From Chryseobacterium candidae (GTDB taxonomy: Bacteria > Bacteroidota > Bacteroidia > Flavobacteriales > Weeksellaceae), in assembly GCF_004916905.1 (NCBI RefSeq), contig NZ_SDLV01000058.1, positions 62,001 to 126,000 of the forward strand: a stretch of 64,000 nt of DNA. Direction: 5' to 3'. Both the position numbers and the translations under genes were made by a program. Below the pieces are notes generated by a model, which saw nothing but the letters and a program-made list of their open reading frames with translations, had not been told where the DNA came from and ran no database searches. Positions 35,171 through 43,542 of this stretch are shown here, in pieces. Positions within the stretch are counted from its first letter, which is position 1. Each line of letters starts with the position of its first letter.

Positions 35171-35194
35171 ATGTATAGTTTATTTTTTATTTAA

Positions 35195-35291
35195 AGATTG
35201 AATGATTTAAAAATTAAAAGATCAATCCGGTACTTTGATAAACCGTCCGTCTTCATTTTCAAATTTTCAAATTGTTTCATTTTCAAATTAA
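35195..35291. repeat. Spacer repeat, copy A, in the efflux operon
   Basis: The gap before the MacA gene has ATTTAAAGATTGAA and later ATTTTCAAATTGTTTCATTTTCAAATTA. The same two blocks, with a few changes, recur at 37893-37965, and a fragment ATTTTCAAATTGTT at 38698-38711. Confidence 0.6.
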
Positions 35292-36563
35292 TTACTCTGT
35301 TCTTAATGCTTCAATAGGTCTTATCTTTACGGCTCTCTGCGCAGGAATCATCCCAATTATCAATCCCAAAACCACCATTACAGCCATGGCTGCAAATACG
35401 TTTCCATAGTTAACTGTCGGATTATAGAAAGGAAATGAATCCTGGCCCTGGGTAACAGCATTGAGGATCATGAGTACAAAAATTCCAAACATAAAACCCA
35501 ACAGTCCCGAGGAGAGTGTGATTACAACACTTTCCAACAAAATCTGATTTCTTACTTCAGCAGGTTTTGCTCCCAATGCTCTTCTGATTCCGATTTCTTT
35601 GGTTCTTTCTTTTACCGTAATCAAAAGAATATTTGAAATAGCGATTACTCCTGCAAGAATAGTCAGTGTCCCAACAATAATGGTCAGTAACTGCATCCCT
35701 GTAAGAAAACCAGTCAGTTTTTTAAACTCTTTTCCAAGGTTGAAGCTTCCGAAAGCATTGGTATCTTCAGGTGAAACTTTATTTTTGGTTTTTAGAACCT
35801 GCTTCACATCCTCTTCCACAGAATTAACGTTAGCATTAGGCTTGCTTACGATAGCAAACATGTCTATCTGGTCTCCTGCATTATACATTTTTGTGTAAGT
35901 GGAAAGTGGAATGAAAGCTGTCTGGTCATTTTCTAAGCCGCCTCCTTTTTTCACACGGAAAACTCCGATGACATTAAAGAAGAGACCTTTAATATTGATT
36001 GATTTTCCTATTGGATTTTCTTGTTTCTTGGAATCAAAGAAGTTTTTATAAATTTCTTCTCCAATAACGACTACATTCTTATTCCCGGAAACATCTGCAT
36101 CATTGATGTAGCGCCCGTAGATCAGTTTCTTTTCTGATATTTTATTTCCTACAGAATAATCTCCCGTAAGCGAATAGGTTCCGTTTTTCCCGTTTCTTGA
36201 CATTGCTTCTCCCGGTGTTCCGGTAAAACTTCCTCTTGCATTTTGCGGCGATATATAATCTATGTCAGTTACTTTTCTTTTCAGCATATCCATATCTACC
36301 AGGTTCAGGTGAACTTCTCTTCCTTTAGGAAAACCGTCATATGGAATAGACGTTTTCTGTGCCCACAAGAAGATTGAATTGGTAGCAAAACCGGAAAATA
36401 ATTTATCAAAACCATTCTCCATTCCTTTTGCTGCTCCAAGAAGGCTTACATACAAAAACATCCCCCATCCTACGCCGATCATGGTAAGAAATGTTCGGAG
36501 TTTATTATTCCTCAATGAATAATAAATCTCCTGCCAAGTATCTTTTTTAAATATGATATTCAC
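35292..36563 (-). CDS. MacB-type ABC transporter permease
   Basis: A 423-residue MacB/FtsX-fold permease: N-terminal membrane helix after SLRNNKLRTFLTMIGVGWGMF, a MacB_PCD periplasmic domain (about residues 45-270), and three C-terminal helices starting GTLTILAGVIAISNILLITVKERTKEIGIRRALGAKP. It ends with the RAVKIRPIEALRTE tail typical of the family. The start is GTG at 36563. It is paralogous to the next permease and may form a heterodimer with it. Substrates are commonly peptides, lipids or drugs; none can be assigned. Confidence 0.88.
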   Translation of the reverse strand: MNIIFKKDTWQEIYYSLRNNKLRTFLTMIGVGWGMFLYVSLLGAAKGMENGFDKLFSGFATNSIFLWAQKTSIPYDGFPKGREVHLNLVDMDMLKRKVTDIDYISPQNARGSFTGTPGEAMSRNGKNGTYSLTGDYSVGNKISEKKLIYGRYINDADVSGNKNVVVIGEEIYKNFFDSKKQENPIGKSINIKGLFFNVIGVFRVKKGGGLENDQTAFIPLSTYTKMYNAGDQIDMFAIVSKPNANVNSVEEDVKQVLKTKNKVSPEDTNAFGSFNLGKEFKKLTGFLTGMQLLTIIVGTLTILAGVIAISNILLITVKERTKEIGIRRALGAKPAEVRNQILLESVVITLSSGLLGFMFGIFVLMILNAVTQGQDSFPFYNPTVNYGNVFAAMAVMVVLGLIIGMIPAQRAVKIRPIEALRTE

Positions 36564-36649
36564 CTTTTTGAATTATAAGTTATAAATTATGATTTATGAA
36601 ATTCATTCATCCTTTTAACTAAAGACCTGCTTTTGCTTTTTAGCTTATA

Positions 36650-37879
36650 TTATTCTGTTCTCAGTGCTTCAATAGGTTTTATTCTTGAAGCTCTGTACGC
36701 GGGTACAAATCCAGCAATCAATCCTGAAAAAATCAGTGCAATAAATGCCATAATAATAGCTCCCCATCCTACACTCGGGCTTTTAATAAAGAATTCTTCG
36801 AGATTGTCACCAATAAGGGTTAATGTCAAAACACCTATTCCTACTCCTATAAGTCCGGATACCACTGTAATCACAACACTTTCCTGAACAATCAGACCTA
36901 CGATTCCGGCTGGTTTTGCTCCAATGGCTTTTCGTACCCCGATTTCTTTGGTTCTTTCTTTCACGATATACACCATGATATTACTGATCCCGATAATTCC
37001 AGCAAGCAATGTCCCCAGGCCAATAAATCCAACAATAGCGGTAAGAACTGCCAAAAAAGTAAATGTATCATTCATGTTTTTGGCGTTATTCCAGACACGA
37101 ACTCCATTTTCATCATCAGGAGAAACATTTTTTCTGGCTTTCAATTTATCTTGTAGCTCATCACCATATTTTATAGCCTGATCCGGAGTCAGCTTATCAC
37201 TATAGGTGATATATGCTATATTTACAGTATCAGAACCTTTTTTCATCTGCTGCAAAGTGGTAATAGGAACTGTAATATGTCTTTCATCTCTGTCTCCTCC
37301 ATCATCTGAAAAGACTCCTATCACCTTGTACATCGTTCCATTAATATCAAGATCTTTTCCAATAGGATTTCCATTTTTGATCAAATCACGCTGAACCATT
37401 CTTCCGATTACTGCCACATTTAATTTCCTTGTCAAATCCATAGATGTCAGATAACGGCCATCAATAATTTTTCTATTCTCAATAACCTGCTCCCCCGGCT
37501 CAGCACCATTGATCTGATAAAGACCACTCTCTTTCCCATATTTCACCATTAAATTGGCGCTATACCTGGGACTTGAAGGACCCGTTTTTTCCTTATCCGC
37601 ATTAATCAAAAAATCATAGTCTGCGTTATTCATTGAAACATTTCTATCAGACTGTAACCCTTTATACGCTAAAGTGGCTTTCCCGGTTGAAATAACAATA
37701 AGGTTCTTAGCATCTCCGGCAAATCCCTCAAAGAAAGCATTCTGAAGTCCTTTTCCAATTCCAAAAAGCACAATGAAAATAAACAGTCCCAGGGCTACCG
37801 TAAACCCTGAAAGTACCGTCCTGAGCACATTGCTCCGGATAGAACTGAATATTTCCTGCCAACGATCTAGGTCAAACAT
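36650..37879 (-). CDS. MacB-type ABC transporter permease, paralogue
   Basis: A 409-residue paralogue of the permease at 35292-36563 with the same layout: SIRSNVLRTVLSGFTVALGLF, periplasmic MacB_PCD domain, three C-terminal helices with ISNIMVYIVKERTKEIGVRKAIGAKPAGI and the final ASRIKPIEALRTE. Spacers in the operon also look alike, consistent with an old tandem duplication. Spacer to the ATPase gene is 91 bases. Confidence 0.88.
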   Translation of the reverse strand: MFDLDRWQEIFSSIRSNVLRTVLSGFTVALGLFIFIVLFGIGKGLQNAFFEGFAGDAKNLIVISTGKATLAYKGLQSDRNVSMNNADYDFLINADKEKTGPSSPRYSANLMVKYGKESGLYQINGAEPGEQVIENRKIIDGRYLTSMDLTRKLNVAVIGRMVQRDLIKNGNPIGKDLDINGTMYKVIGVFSDDGGDRDERHITVPITTLQQMKKGSDTVNIAYITYSDKLTPDQAIKYGDELQDKLKARKNVSPDDENGVRVWNNAKNMNDTFTFLAVLTAIVGFIGLGTLLAGIIGISNIMVYIVKERTKEIGVRKAIGAKPAGIVGLIVQESVVITVVSGLIGVGIGVLTLTLIGDNLEEFFIKSPSVGWGAIIMAFIALIFSGLIAGFVPAYRASRIKPIEALRTE

Positions 37880-37887
37880 TTTTATTG

Positions 37888-37970
37888 GTATTTAAAGATT
37901 GAAAAATTTAAAGATTAAAAAACTGAATCAGTAAATTTTCAAATTATCTCATTTTCAAATTATCAAATTC
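37888..37970. repeat. Spacer repeat, copy B, in the efflux operon
   Basis: The gap between the ATPase and first permease genes repeats ATTTAAAGATTGAA and ATTTTCAAATTATCTCATTTTCAAATTA, closely matching copy A at 35195-35291 in sequence and order. Confidence 0.6.
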
Positions 37971-38660
37971 CTAAAGCACAATCTGCTTAATAAACTCATC
38001 ACTTTCAATAATCCCGTCCTTCAGTACTACATTCCTTTTGGTTTGTGCAGCTACATCGGGTTCGTGGGTTACAACAATGATTGTTTTCCCCTCATTATTA
38101 ATATCCTGAAGCAGTTTCATAATATCATGAGTGGTTTTGGAATCCAATGCTCCTGTAGGCTCATCTGCCAGTACTACTTTAGGATCTGTAATCAAAGCTC
38201 TTGCAATAGCGACTCTTTGTTTCTGTCCTCCTGAAAGTTCACTTGGAAGGTGGTTGGCCCACTGTGCCAATCCTACTTTCTCCAGGTATTCCATCGCTTT
38301 CTGATTTCGCTCTTTTCTCGGTACATTCTGATAGTACAAAGGCAGAGAAACATTTTCCAGGGCTGTTTTATAATTGATAAGGTTAAAAGACTGGAAAATA
38401 AATCCTAAGAATCTACTTCTGTATTCGGCCGCTTTTACTTCGGACAAATTCTCAATAGGAACTCCATCCAATTCATAGATTCCTGAATCTTTTTCATCCA
38501 GAATTCCAATAATATTAAGAAGTGTGGATTTTCCGGAACCGGAACTTCCCATAATGGAAACAAACTCTCCTTCAGAAATATTCAGATTAATTCCTTTGAG
38601 AACATGAAGCTTGCTTTTCCCTGTATCGTATGACTTATTTAAATCCTGAATTACTAACAT
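37971..38660 (-). CDS. ABC transporter ATP-binding protein (MacB/LolD type)
   Basis: A 229-residue ATPase: Walker A GSSGSGKST, Q-loop FIFQSFNLI, signature LSGGQKQRVAIARAL, Walker B VVLADEPTGALDS, switch His in VVTHEPDVA. It powers the two permeases below it in the operon. In the MacB family proper the ATPase and permease are fused; here they are separate, as is usual in Bacteroidota. First gene of the operon. Confidence 0.92.
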   Translation of the reverse strand: MLVIQDLNKSYDTGKSKLHVLKGINLNISEGEFVSIMGSSGSGKSTLLNIIGILDEKDSGIYELDGVPIENLSEVKAAEYRSRFLGFIFQSFNLINYKTALENVSLPLYYQNVPRKERNQKAMEYLEKVGLAQWANHLPSELSGGQKQRVAIARALITDPKVVLADEPTGALDSKTTHDIMKLLQDINNEGKTIIVVTHEPDVAAQTKRNVVLKDGIIESDEFIKQIVL

Positions 38661-39084
38661 TAAGTGATGTATGTTTTATACCCAATAAGTAGATCATATT
38701 TTCAAATTGTTACAAGAATAAAAATTTATTCAAATATTTTTTTGTTTAACACATTAATCCTTTATTTATAATAGTTTATAAAATATCGTTTAACTGTAAC
38801 TCCTCATTTGCATCTATTTATCCTCAAGATTGCGGTCCAGCCTATTATCCGAGCCAGTTTCATGTAAATGTGGAAAACTTTTCAGGCTAAAAGTCAGCCT
38901 ATTAGTATTTACCTCTTTCAAAATCAGTTCTTTTTTTCGAACTTTGCTACTAGTTCTTTACAAGAAATATGGATTTGCGGAAGTGAATAACTTTAATTCA
39001 CAACCCGCAGAAAAACAAAAAGTTAAGTATTTCCGGAACTTTATCCACAAGGATCTAAATTATTTAATTATAAAGATATTTAAT
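38661..39084 (+). promoter_or_regulatory. Upstream region of nrdB with two DnaA-box-like sites
   Basis: This 424-base stretch has no gene; the nrdB frame is open back to a TTG at 38830 but that part does not look coding. It holds a perfect DnaA box TTATCCACA (39041-39049), 36 bases from the nrdB ATG, and a second box TTTTCCACA on the minus strand (38869-38877). A direct repeat CAGCCTATTA occurs at 38838-38847 and 38895-38904. A weak -7 (GAACTTTG, 38939-38946) is the nearest promoter match. DnaA control of ribonucleotide reductase is known in other bacteria. Confidence 0.45.
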
Positions 39085-40059
39085 ATGGGAATTTTTGATA
39101 AAAGAGTAAGTTATAAGCCATTTGAATACCCGGAGGTTCTTCAATTTGTAGAGGCCATCAACAAATCGTTCTGGGTGCATTCGGAAGTGGACTTTACTGC
39201 AGATGTTCAGGATTTTCATTCGCAGTTGGAACCACATGAGAAGCATGCTGTGAAAAATGCGCTGTTAGCCATTGCACAGATCGAGGTGTCTGTAAAGACA
39301 TTCTGGGGAAATTTATACAACCACCTACCAAAACCGGAGTTCAATGGATTAGGATCTACTTTTGCAGAATGCGAGTTCCGTCATTCTGAAGCATATTCCC
39401 GCTTATTAGAGGTATTAGGATATAATGACGAGTTCCTTAACGTGATCGAAATTCCTGCCGTAAAAGGAAGAATAGAGTTTCTTGGAAATGCCTTAAAGCA
39501 TGCTAATTCTGCGACACCTAAAGAGTATGTTTCTGCTTTACTATTATTCAGTATTTTAGTGGAAAACGTTTCTCTTTTCTCGCAGTTTGCCATCATCCTT
39601 TCTTTCACAAGATTCAAAGGTTTCATGAAGAATGTTTCCAATATCATTGCATGGACTTCCGTAGATGAACAGATTCACGCCAATGCAGGAATCTACCTGA
39701 TCAACAAAATCCGTGAGGAACAGCCTGACTTGTTAACAGACAGCGATATCGAAGACATTTACACCTTAGTAGACGAGTCTATCGCAAGAGAAGGTGATAT
39801 TCTTAGCTGGATCTTTGAACTGGGAGAAATCGACAACGTTTCCAAAGAAGACCTGTTAAACTTCATGAAATACCGTGTAGATGACAGCCTGAAGAAAATC
39901 AACATGAAAACAAGATACAACATTACTCCGGAGCAATACAGACCAATGGTATGGTTCGAGGAAGAAGTTTTCGCCAATTCATTAGATGATTTCTTTGCCA
40001 AAAGACCTGTAGACTACACGAAGCACGATAAGAGTATTACTGCGAACGATTTGTTTTAA
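39085..40059 (+). CDS. nrdB: Class I ribonucleotide reductase, radical-generating beta subunit
   Basis: A 324-residue ferritin-fold subunit that forms the radical used by NrdA to reduce ribonucleotides. Metal ligands and radical Tyr are visible: Glu67 (AIAQIEVS), Glu97 and His100 in ECEFRH, Tyr104 four residues later, and the second Glu/His pair in SVDEQIHAN. The ATG at 39085 gives the expected start GIFDKRVSYKPFEYPE; the 85 codons upstream of it do not resemble any NrdB extension, and no ATP-cone is present. Two bases after its stop begins the TIR-domain gene. Confidence 0.93.
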   Translation: MGIFDKRVSYKPFEYPEVLQFVEAINKSFWVHSEVDFTADVQDFHSQLEPHEKHAVKNALLAIAQIEVSVKTFWGNLYNHLPKPEFNGLGSTFAECEFRHSEAYSRLLEVLGYNDEFLNVIEIPAVKGRIEFLGNALKHANSATPKEYVSALLLFSILVENVSLFSQFAIILSFTRFKGFMKNVSNIIAWTSVDEQIHANAGIYLINKIREEQPDLLTDSDIEDIYTLVDESIAREGDILSWIFELGEIDNVSKEDLLNFMKYRVDDSLKKINMKTRYNITPEQYRPMVWFEEEVFANSLDDFFAKRPVDYTKHDKSITANDLF

Positions 40060-40061
40060 AA

Positions 40062-41024
40062 ATGGCAAGAAATTATTTTCCTTCACGGGATGTATTAGCA
40101 TTATCTCTTTTTGAAAAAATAAAACCAAATTATGAAGTACTTTACGATGATTTATTAAAATTAGATATCGGATCATTTTTTCTTTCCAGAGAATTCAAGA
40201 TTCTAATGATGGAAAATAATTCTTATGAACTATGGAAGCAAATTTTAATAGAAGTAGAAAATACAAATAGAACATTTTCTCTTATAACAAATCAAAAGAA
40301 AAGTGATCTAGAAAAGGTATTAATAAAATTTATCAATAATATAGAAGATATTAAAGTTCAAAACATTGTAACTAAAATAATTGAAGGATTTATATTGAAC
40401 AGTTCTATTCCTAAAAATTTTGAATTAATAAAAAAGGACATTGAGCTTCTAAAATTTTCTTCTGAAAACATTAATATTATTGAAAATATTATTGAGAAAA
40501 AACATTCTGATCAAATTCAAAACACTAATATTTTAGAAATAAATAACTCTACGGGTAACAATATGAGTAATTTAAAAAATGGAAATGAAATATTTATTGT
40601 ACACGGACATGATAATCATTTAAAAGTTGAAGTTGCAAGAACATTAGAAAAACTAAAATTAGAACCAATAATTCTTCATGAACAAAGTAATAATGGTAAA
40701 ACCATAATTGAGAAGTTCGAAAAGTTTTCCGATGTTTCATTTGCTGTAATTTTATTAACAGCTGATGATCTAGGCAACTCTAAAAATAACATTGATAAAC
40801 CTAATAAAAGAGCAAGACAAAATGTTATCTTTGAATTAGGTTATTTCATAGGAAAACTAGGAAGAGAAAATGTAATGACTTTAAAAGAAGAAGGTGTTGA
40901 AGTTCCTAATGATATTTCGGGAGTAGTTTATACTCCTTATGATCAACAAGGAAATTGGAAAATTGAACTTGCTAAAGAATTAAAATCGACAGGATTTGAT
41001 ATTGATATCAATAACCTTTTTTAA
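40062..41024 (+). CDS. TIR-like-domain protein inserted between nrdB and nrdA
   Basis: A 320-residue protein. Residues about 174-320 match the TIR-like nucleotide-binding domain (the CAP12/Pycsar-effector TIR family): EIFIVHGHDNHLKVEVARTL, EPIILHEQSNNGKTIIEKFE, FAVILLTADDLGNSKN, RARQNVIFELGYFIGKLGR and the final GNWKIELAKELKSTGFDID. The Glu in FELGYF is the likely NADase catalytic residue. The first 170 residues are helical, charged and unrecognised. Such proteins usually serve in phage defence by cleaving NAD+. The gene is visibly more A/T-rich than nrdB and nrdA, starts two bases after nrdB, and would be co-transcribed with both. Defence function is inferred from the family. Confidence 0.85.
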   Translation: MARNYFPSRDVLALSLFEKIKPNYEVLYDDLLKLDIGSFFLSREFKILMMENNSYELWKQILIEVENTNRTFSLITNQKKSDLEKVLIKFINNIEDIKVQNIVTKIIEGFILNSSIPKNFELIKKDIELLKFSSENINIIENIIEKKHSDQIQNTNILEINNSTGNNMSNLKNGNEIFIVHGHDNHLKVEVARTLEKLKLEPIILHEQSNNGKTIIEKFEKFSDVSFAVILLTADDLGNSKNNIDKPNKRARQNVIFELGYFIGKLGRENVMTLKEEGVEVPNDISGVVYTPYDQQGNWKIELAKELKSTGFDIDINNLF

Positions 41025-41033
41025 TAATTAAAA

Positions 41034-41324
41034 ATGATTAATGTAATTGTAAGCTATACCGTAAATCCTGAATTTGTTCCTGCAAATAAGGCAAATATTC
41101 AAAAGTTTTTGAATGATTTCAAAAATCTGGATCAGACAACATTTGAATATAAGGTCTATGTAAAGGAAGATGGTGTTACTTTTATACATTATTCAAACTA
41201 CATCAATGAAGAAGTTCAGCATGAGGTTTTGAATGTTCCGTCTTTTAAAGAATTTCAGACATTAAGAGACGAAAGCGGGCTGAACGGTTCCCACAAAGTA
41301 GAAATTTTACAATCAATACTATAA
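41034..41324 (+). CDS. Small ABM-like (antibiotic biosynthesis monooxygenase fold) protein
   Basis: A 96-residue protein beginning INVIVSYTVNPEFVPANKANIQKFL, with YKVYVKEDGVTFIHYSNYINEE and NVPSFKEFQTLRDESGLN. Size and the pattern beta strand, helix, strand, strand, helix near the end resemble dimeric alpha/beta-barrel ABM proteins such as YgiN-type quinol monooxygenases, but no catalytic residues can be named. It lies between the TIR gene and nrdA and would be in the same transcript. Base use is more like nrdA than like the TIR gene, so it is probably the older neighbour. Confidence 0.7.
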   Translation: MINVIVSYTVNPEFVPANKANIQKFLNDFKNLDQTTFEYKVYVKEDGVTFIHYSNYINEEVQHEVLNVPSFKEFQTLRDESGLNGSHKVEILQSIL

Positions 41325-41380
41325 AAAAAACAAAATTCCGGAGTGATTCTCTCATTCCGGAATTCGAAAATATAACATCT

Positions 41381-43039
41381 ATGGAAGAGCAAAATTCAAA
41401 TATATGGTGGCTCAATGAAGAGTCTGAGCAAATGCTGAACAGAGGATATCTGTTAAAAGGTGAAACGGTAGACGGAGCTATCGACAGAATTACCACTGCC
41501 GCTGCAAAAAGGTTATACAAACCTGAACTTCAACCGGCATTCAAAGAAATGATCACAAAAGGATGGATCAGCTTCTCTTCTCCTGTATGGGCTAATATGG
41601 GGACGGAAAGAGGTCTTCCTATCTCATGTTTCAATGTTCACATTCCGGACAGTATTGAAGGGATTACCCACAAAATGGGTGAAGTCATCATGCAGACCAA
41701 AATCGGAGGCGGTACTTCAGGATATTTTGGAGAATTGAGAAACAGAGGAACCGCTGTAACGGATAACGGAAAATCTTCAGGAGCCGTTTCATTCATGAAG
41801 CTTTTCGATACGGCTATGGATGTTGTTTCTCAGGGAGGAGTAAGAAGAGGTGCCTTTGCTGCTTACTTAGATATTGACCACGGAGATATTGAAGAATTTT
41901 TATCCATTAAAGATATCGGCAGCCCTATCCAGAACCTGTTTACCGGAGTATGTGTACCCGATTACTGGATGCAGGATATGATTGAGGGTGATATGGAAAA
42001 ACGTAAAGTTTGGGCAAGAGTATTGGAAAGCCGCCAGCAAAAAGGTCTTCCGTATATTTTCTTCACAGACAACGTGAACAGAAATAAACCTCAGGTTTAT
42101 AAAGATTTGGGAATGACGGTGAATGCAAGTAACCTTTGTTCTGAGATCATGCTTCCTTCTACTATGGAAGAGTCTTTCATCTGCTGTCTGTCTTCCATGA
42201 ATCTTGAGCTGTACGATGAGTGGAAAGATACCGATGCAGTAAAACTGGCAGTCTACTTCCTTGATGCTGTATTATCAGAGTTTATTGACAAAACTGAAGG
42301 TAACTACTACCTACAGGGAGCAAGAAACTTCGCTATGCGTCACAGAGCACTTGGATTAGGAGTTTTAGGATATCATTCTTATCTGCAGAAAAATATGATT
42401 CCGTTTGAAAGCTTTGAAGCGACTCAGTTCAACGCAAGAGCATTCAGACATATTAAAGAGCAGGCTGAGCAGGCTTCAAGAGAGCTTGCGAACATCTATG
42501 GAGAACCGGAAGTATTGAAAGGGTACGGATTAAGAAATACCACTACAATGGCTATTGCTCCTACCACTTCAAGTTCTGCCATCTTAGGACAGACTTCTCC
42601 TGGAATTGAGCCTTTCTCTTCCAACTATTATAAGGCAGGCCTTGCAAAAGGAAACTTTATGCGTAAAAACAAATACCTGGCGAAACTATTGAAGGAAAAA
42701 GGGTTGGATAACGAAGAAACATGGAGAACAATCATGTTGAACCACGGGTCTGTACAACACCTGAACGAGCTTACTCCTGAAGAAAAGGCAGTATTCAAAA
42801 CGTTCAAAGAAATCTCTCCAATGGAAATTATTTCTCAGGCAGCCCAGAGACAACAGTATATTGACCAGGCACAGTCTCTGAATCTGCAGATTCCTTCTAC
42901 AATGCCTGTAAAAGATGTCAACTATCTTTATATTGAGGCCTGGAAAAAAGGAGTAAAAACACTTTATTACCAAAGAAGTTCATCCGTTTCAAAAGAAATG
43001 ATGGTTAACTTCGTATCATGTTCAAGCTGTGAGGCATAA
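41381..43039 (+). CDS. nrdA: Class I ribonucleotide reductase, catalytic alpha subunit (no ATP-cone)
   Basis: A 552-residue catalytic subunit that makes deoxynucleotides from ribonucleotides. Visible active-site elements: redox Cys in GLPISCFNV, the NLCSEI Asn-Cys-Glu triad, second redox Cys in ESFICCLSSMNLE, radical-transfer Tyr pair in KTLYYQRSSS and the C-terminal CSSC used for reduction by thioredoxin or a related donor. There is no N-terminal ATP-cone, so overall activity control by dATP must be absent or act by another route. Start is the ATG of EEQNSNIWWLNEESEQM. Terminator follows. Confidence 0.93.
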   Translation: MEEQNSNIWWLNEESEQMLNRGYLLKGETVDGAIDRITTAAAKRLYKPELQPAFKEMITKGWISFSSPVWANMGTERGLPISCFNVHIPDSIEGITHKMGEVIMQTKIGGGTSGYFGELRNRGTAVTDNGKSSGAVSFMKLFDTAMDVVSQGGVRRGAFAAYLDIDHGDIEEFLSIKDIGSPIQNLFTGVCVPDYWMQDMIEGDMEKRKVWARVLESRQQKGLPYIFFTDNVNRNKPQVYKDLGMTVNASNLCSEIMLPSTMEESFICCLSSMNLELYDEWKDTDAVKLAVYFLDAVLSEFIDKTEGNYYLQGARNFAMRHRALGLGVLGYHSYLQKNMIPFESFEATQFNARAFRHIKEQAEQASRELANIYGEPEVLKGYGLRNTTTMAIAPTTSSSAILGQTSPGIEPFSSNYYKAGLAKGNFMRKNKYLAKLLKEKGLDNEETWRTIMLNHGSVQHLNELTPEEKAVFKTFKEISPMEIISQAAQRQQYIDQAQSLNLQIPSTMPVKDVNYLYIEAWKKGVKTLYYQRSSSVSKEMMVNFVSCSSCEA

Positions 43040-43070
43040 AAAATCACAAATAATAAACATTTCTATAGTA

Positions 43071-43097
43071 AAACACGCTTTTTAAGCGTGTTTTTTT
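43071..43097 (+). terminator. Intrinsic terminator of the nrd operon
   Basis: Perfect stem AAACACGCTT/AAGCGTGTTT (43071-43080 with 43084-43093, three-base loop) followed by a T run. It lies 32 bases after the nrdA stop. Confidence 0.9.
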
Positions 43098-43542
43098 ATT
43101 GCAACAAAAACTTTAACAAATTTTAACATTTTAAGTTAAAAAAAACTATTTCTCTTTAATCATTCATTAATACTGAAAATTTATAACCATCACTCCCTAA
43201 ATAGTGAATCAAGTCCCTGTATTATTGATTTTTCATTATTATTATAAACCATTTTTATATACATTTGTTAAAAATAAATAAAAACAAATGTATTTATAAT
43301 ACAAAAACCTCAATAAAAAAGTTAATACAAAATAAAGCTTATATTTTTGTTTAGTTTAATAAAATAGCCGGTTTGGATAATTATAAAACAACATATATTA
43401 AAATTAATTAGCTAAAAACACGCTGAATTAAAATACAATACAAAAAAAACACAAAATCTTCATTTAAAACACAAACAAAATTTCAATATTTAATATTATT
43501 GAAAAACTAACCCAGGTATAAACACAAACAATTATTTCGAAC
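43098..43542 (+). promoter_or_regulatory. A/T-rich upstream region of the secreted-protein pair, with 11-bp inverted repeat
   Basis: No gene is visible. An 11-bp inverted repeat ATACATTTGTT/AACAAATGTAT (43259-43269 and 43283-43293, spacer 13) contains two oppositely facing TACATTTG -7 matches (43260-43267 plus; 43285-43292 minus). A further -7-like TATTTTTG is at 43342-43349 (plus). None has a good -33 TTG. The repeat could be an operator or a promoter pair. Confidence 0.35.

Noticed and set aside
38820..38960. Cobalamin or other riboswitch upstream of nrdB
   Set aside because: A short GGCT/AGCC hairpin is present but no known riboswitch core (for example a B12 box) can be recognised.
38830..39084. 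85-codon N-terminal extension of NrdB
   Set aside because: It starts at TTG, has odd Ser/Leu/Phe-rich composition unlike NrdB or an ATP-cone, and spans regulatory-looking sequence with DnaA boxes; the ATG at 39085 gives the standard N-terminus.
40059..41034. Insertion sequence carrying the TIR gene
   Set aside because: No transposase, terminal inverted repeats or target duplication can be seen at the gene borders; the junction with nrdB is only two bases.
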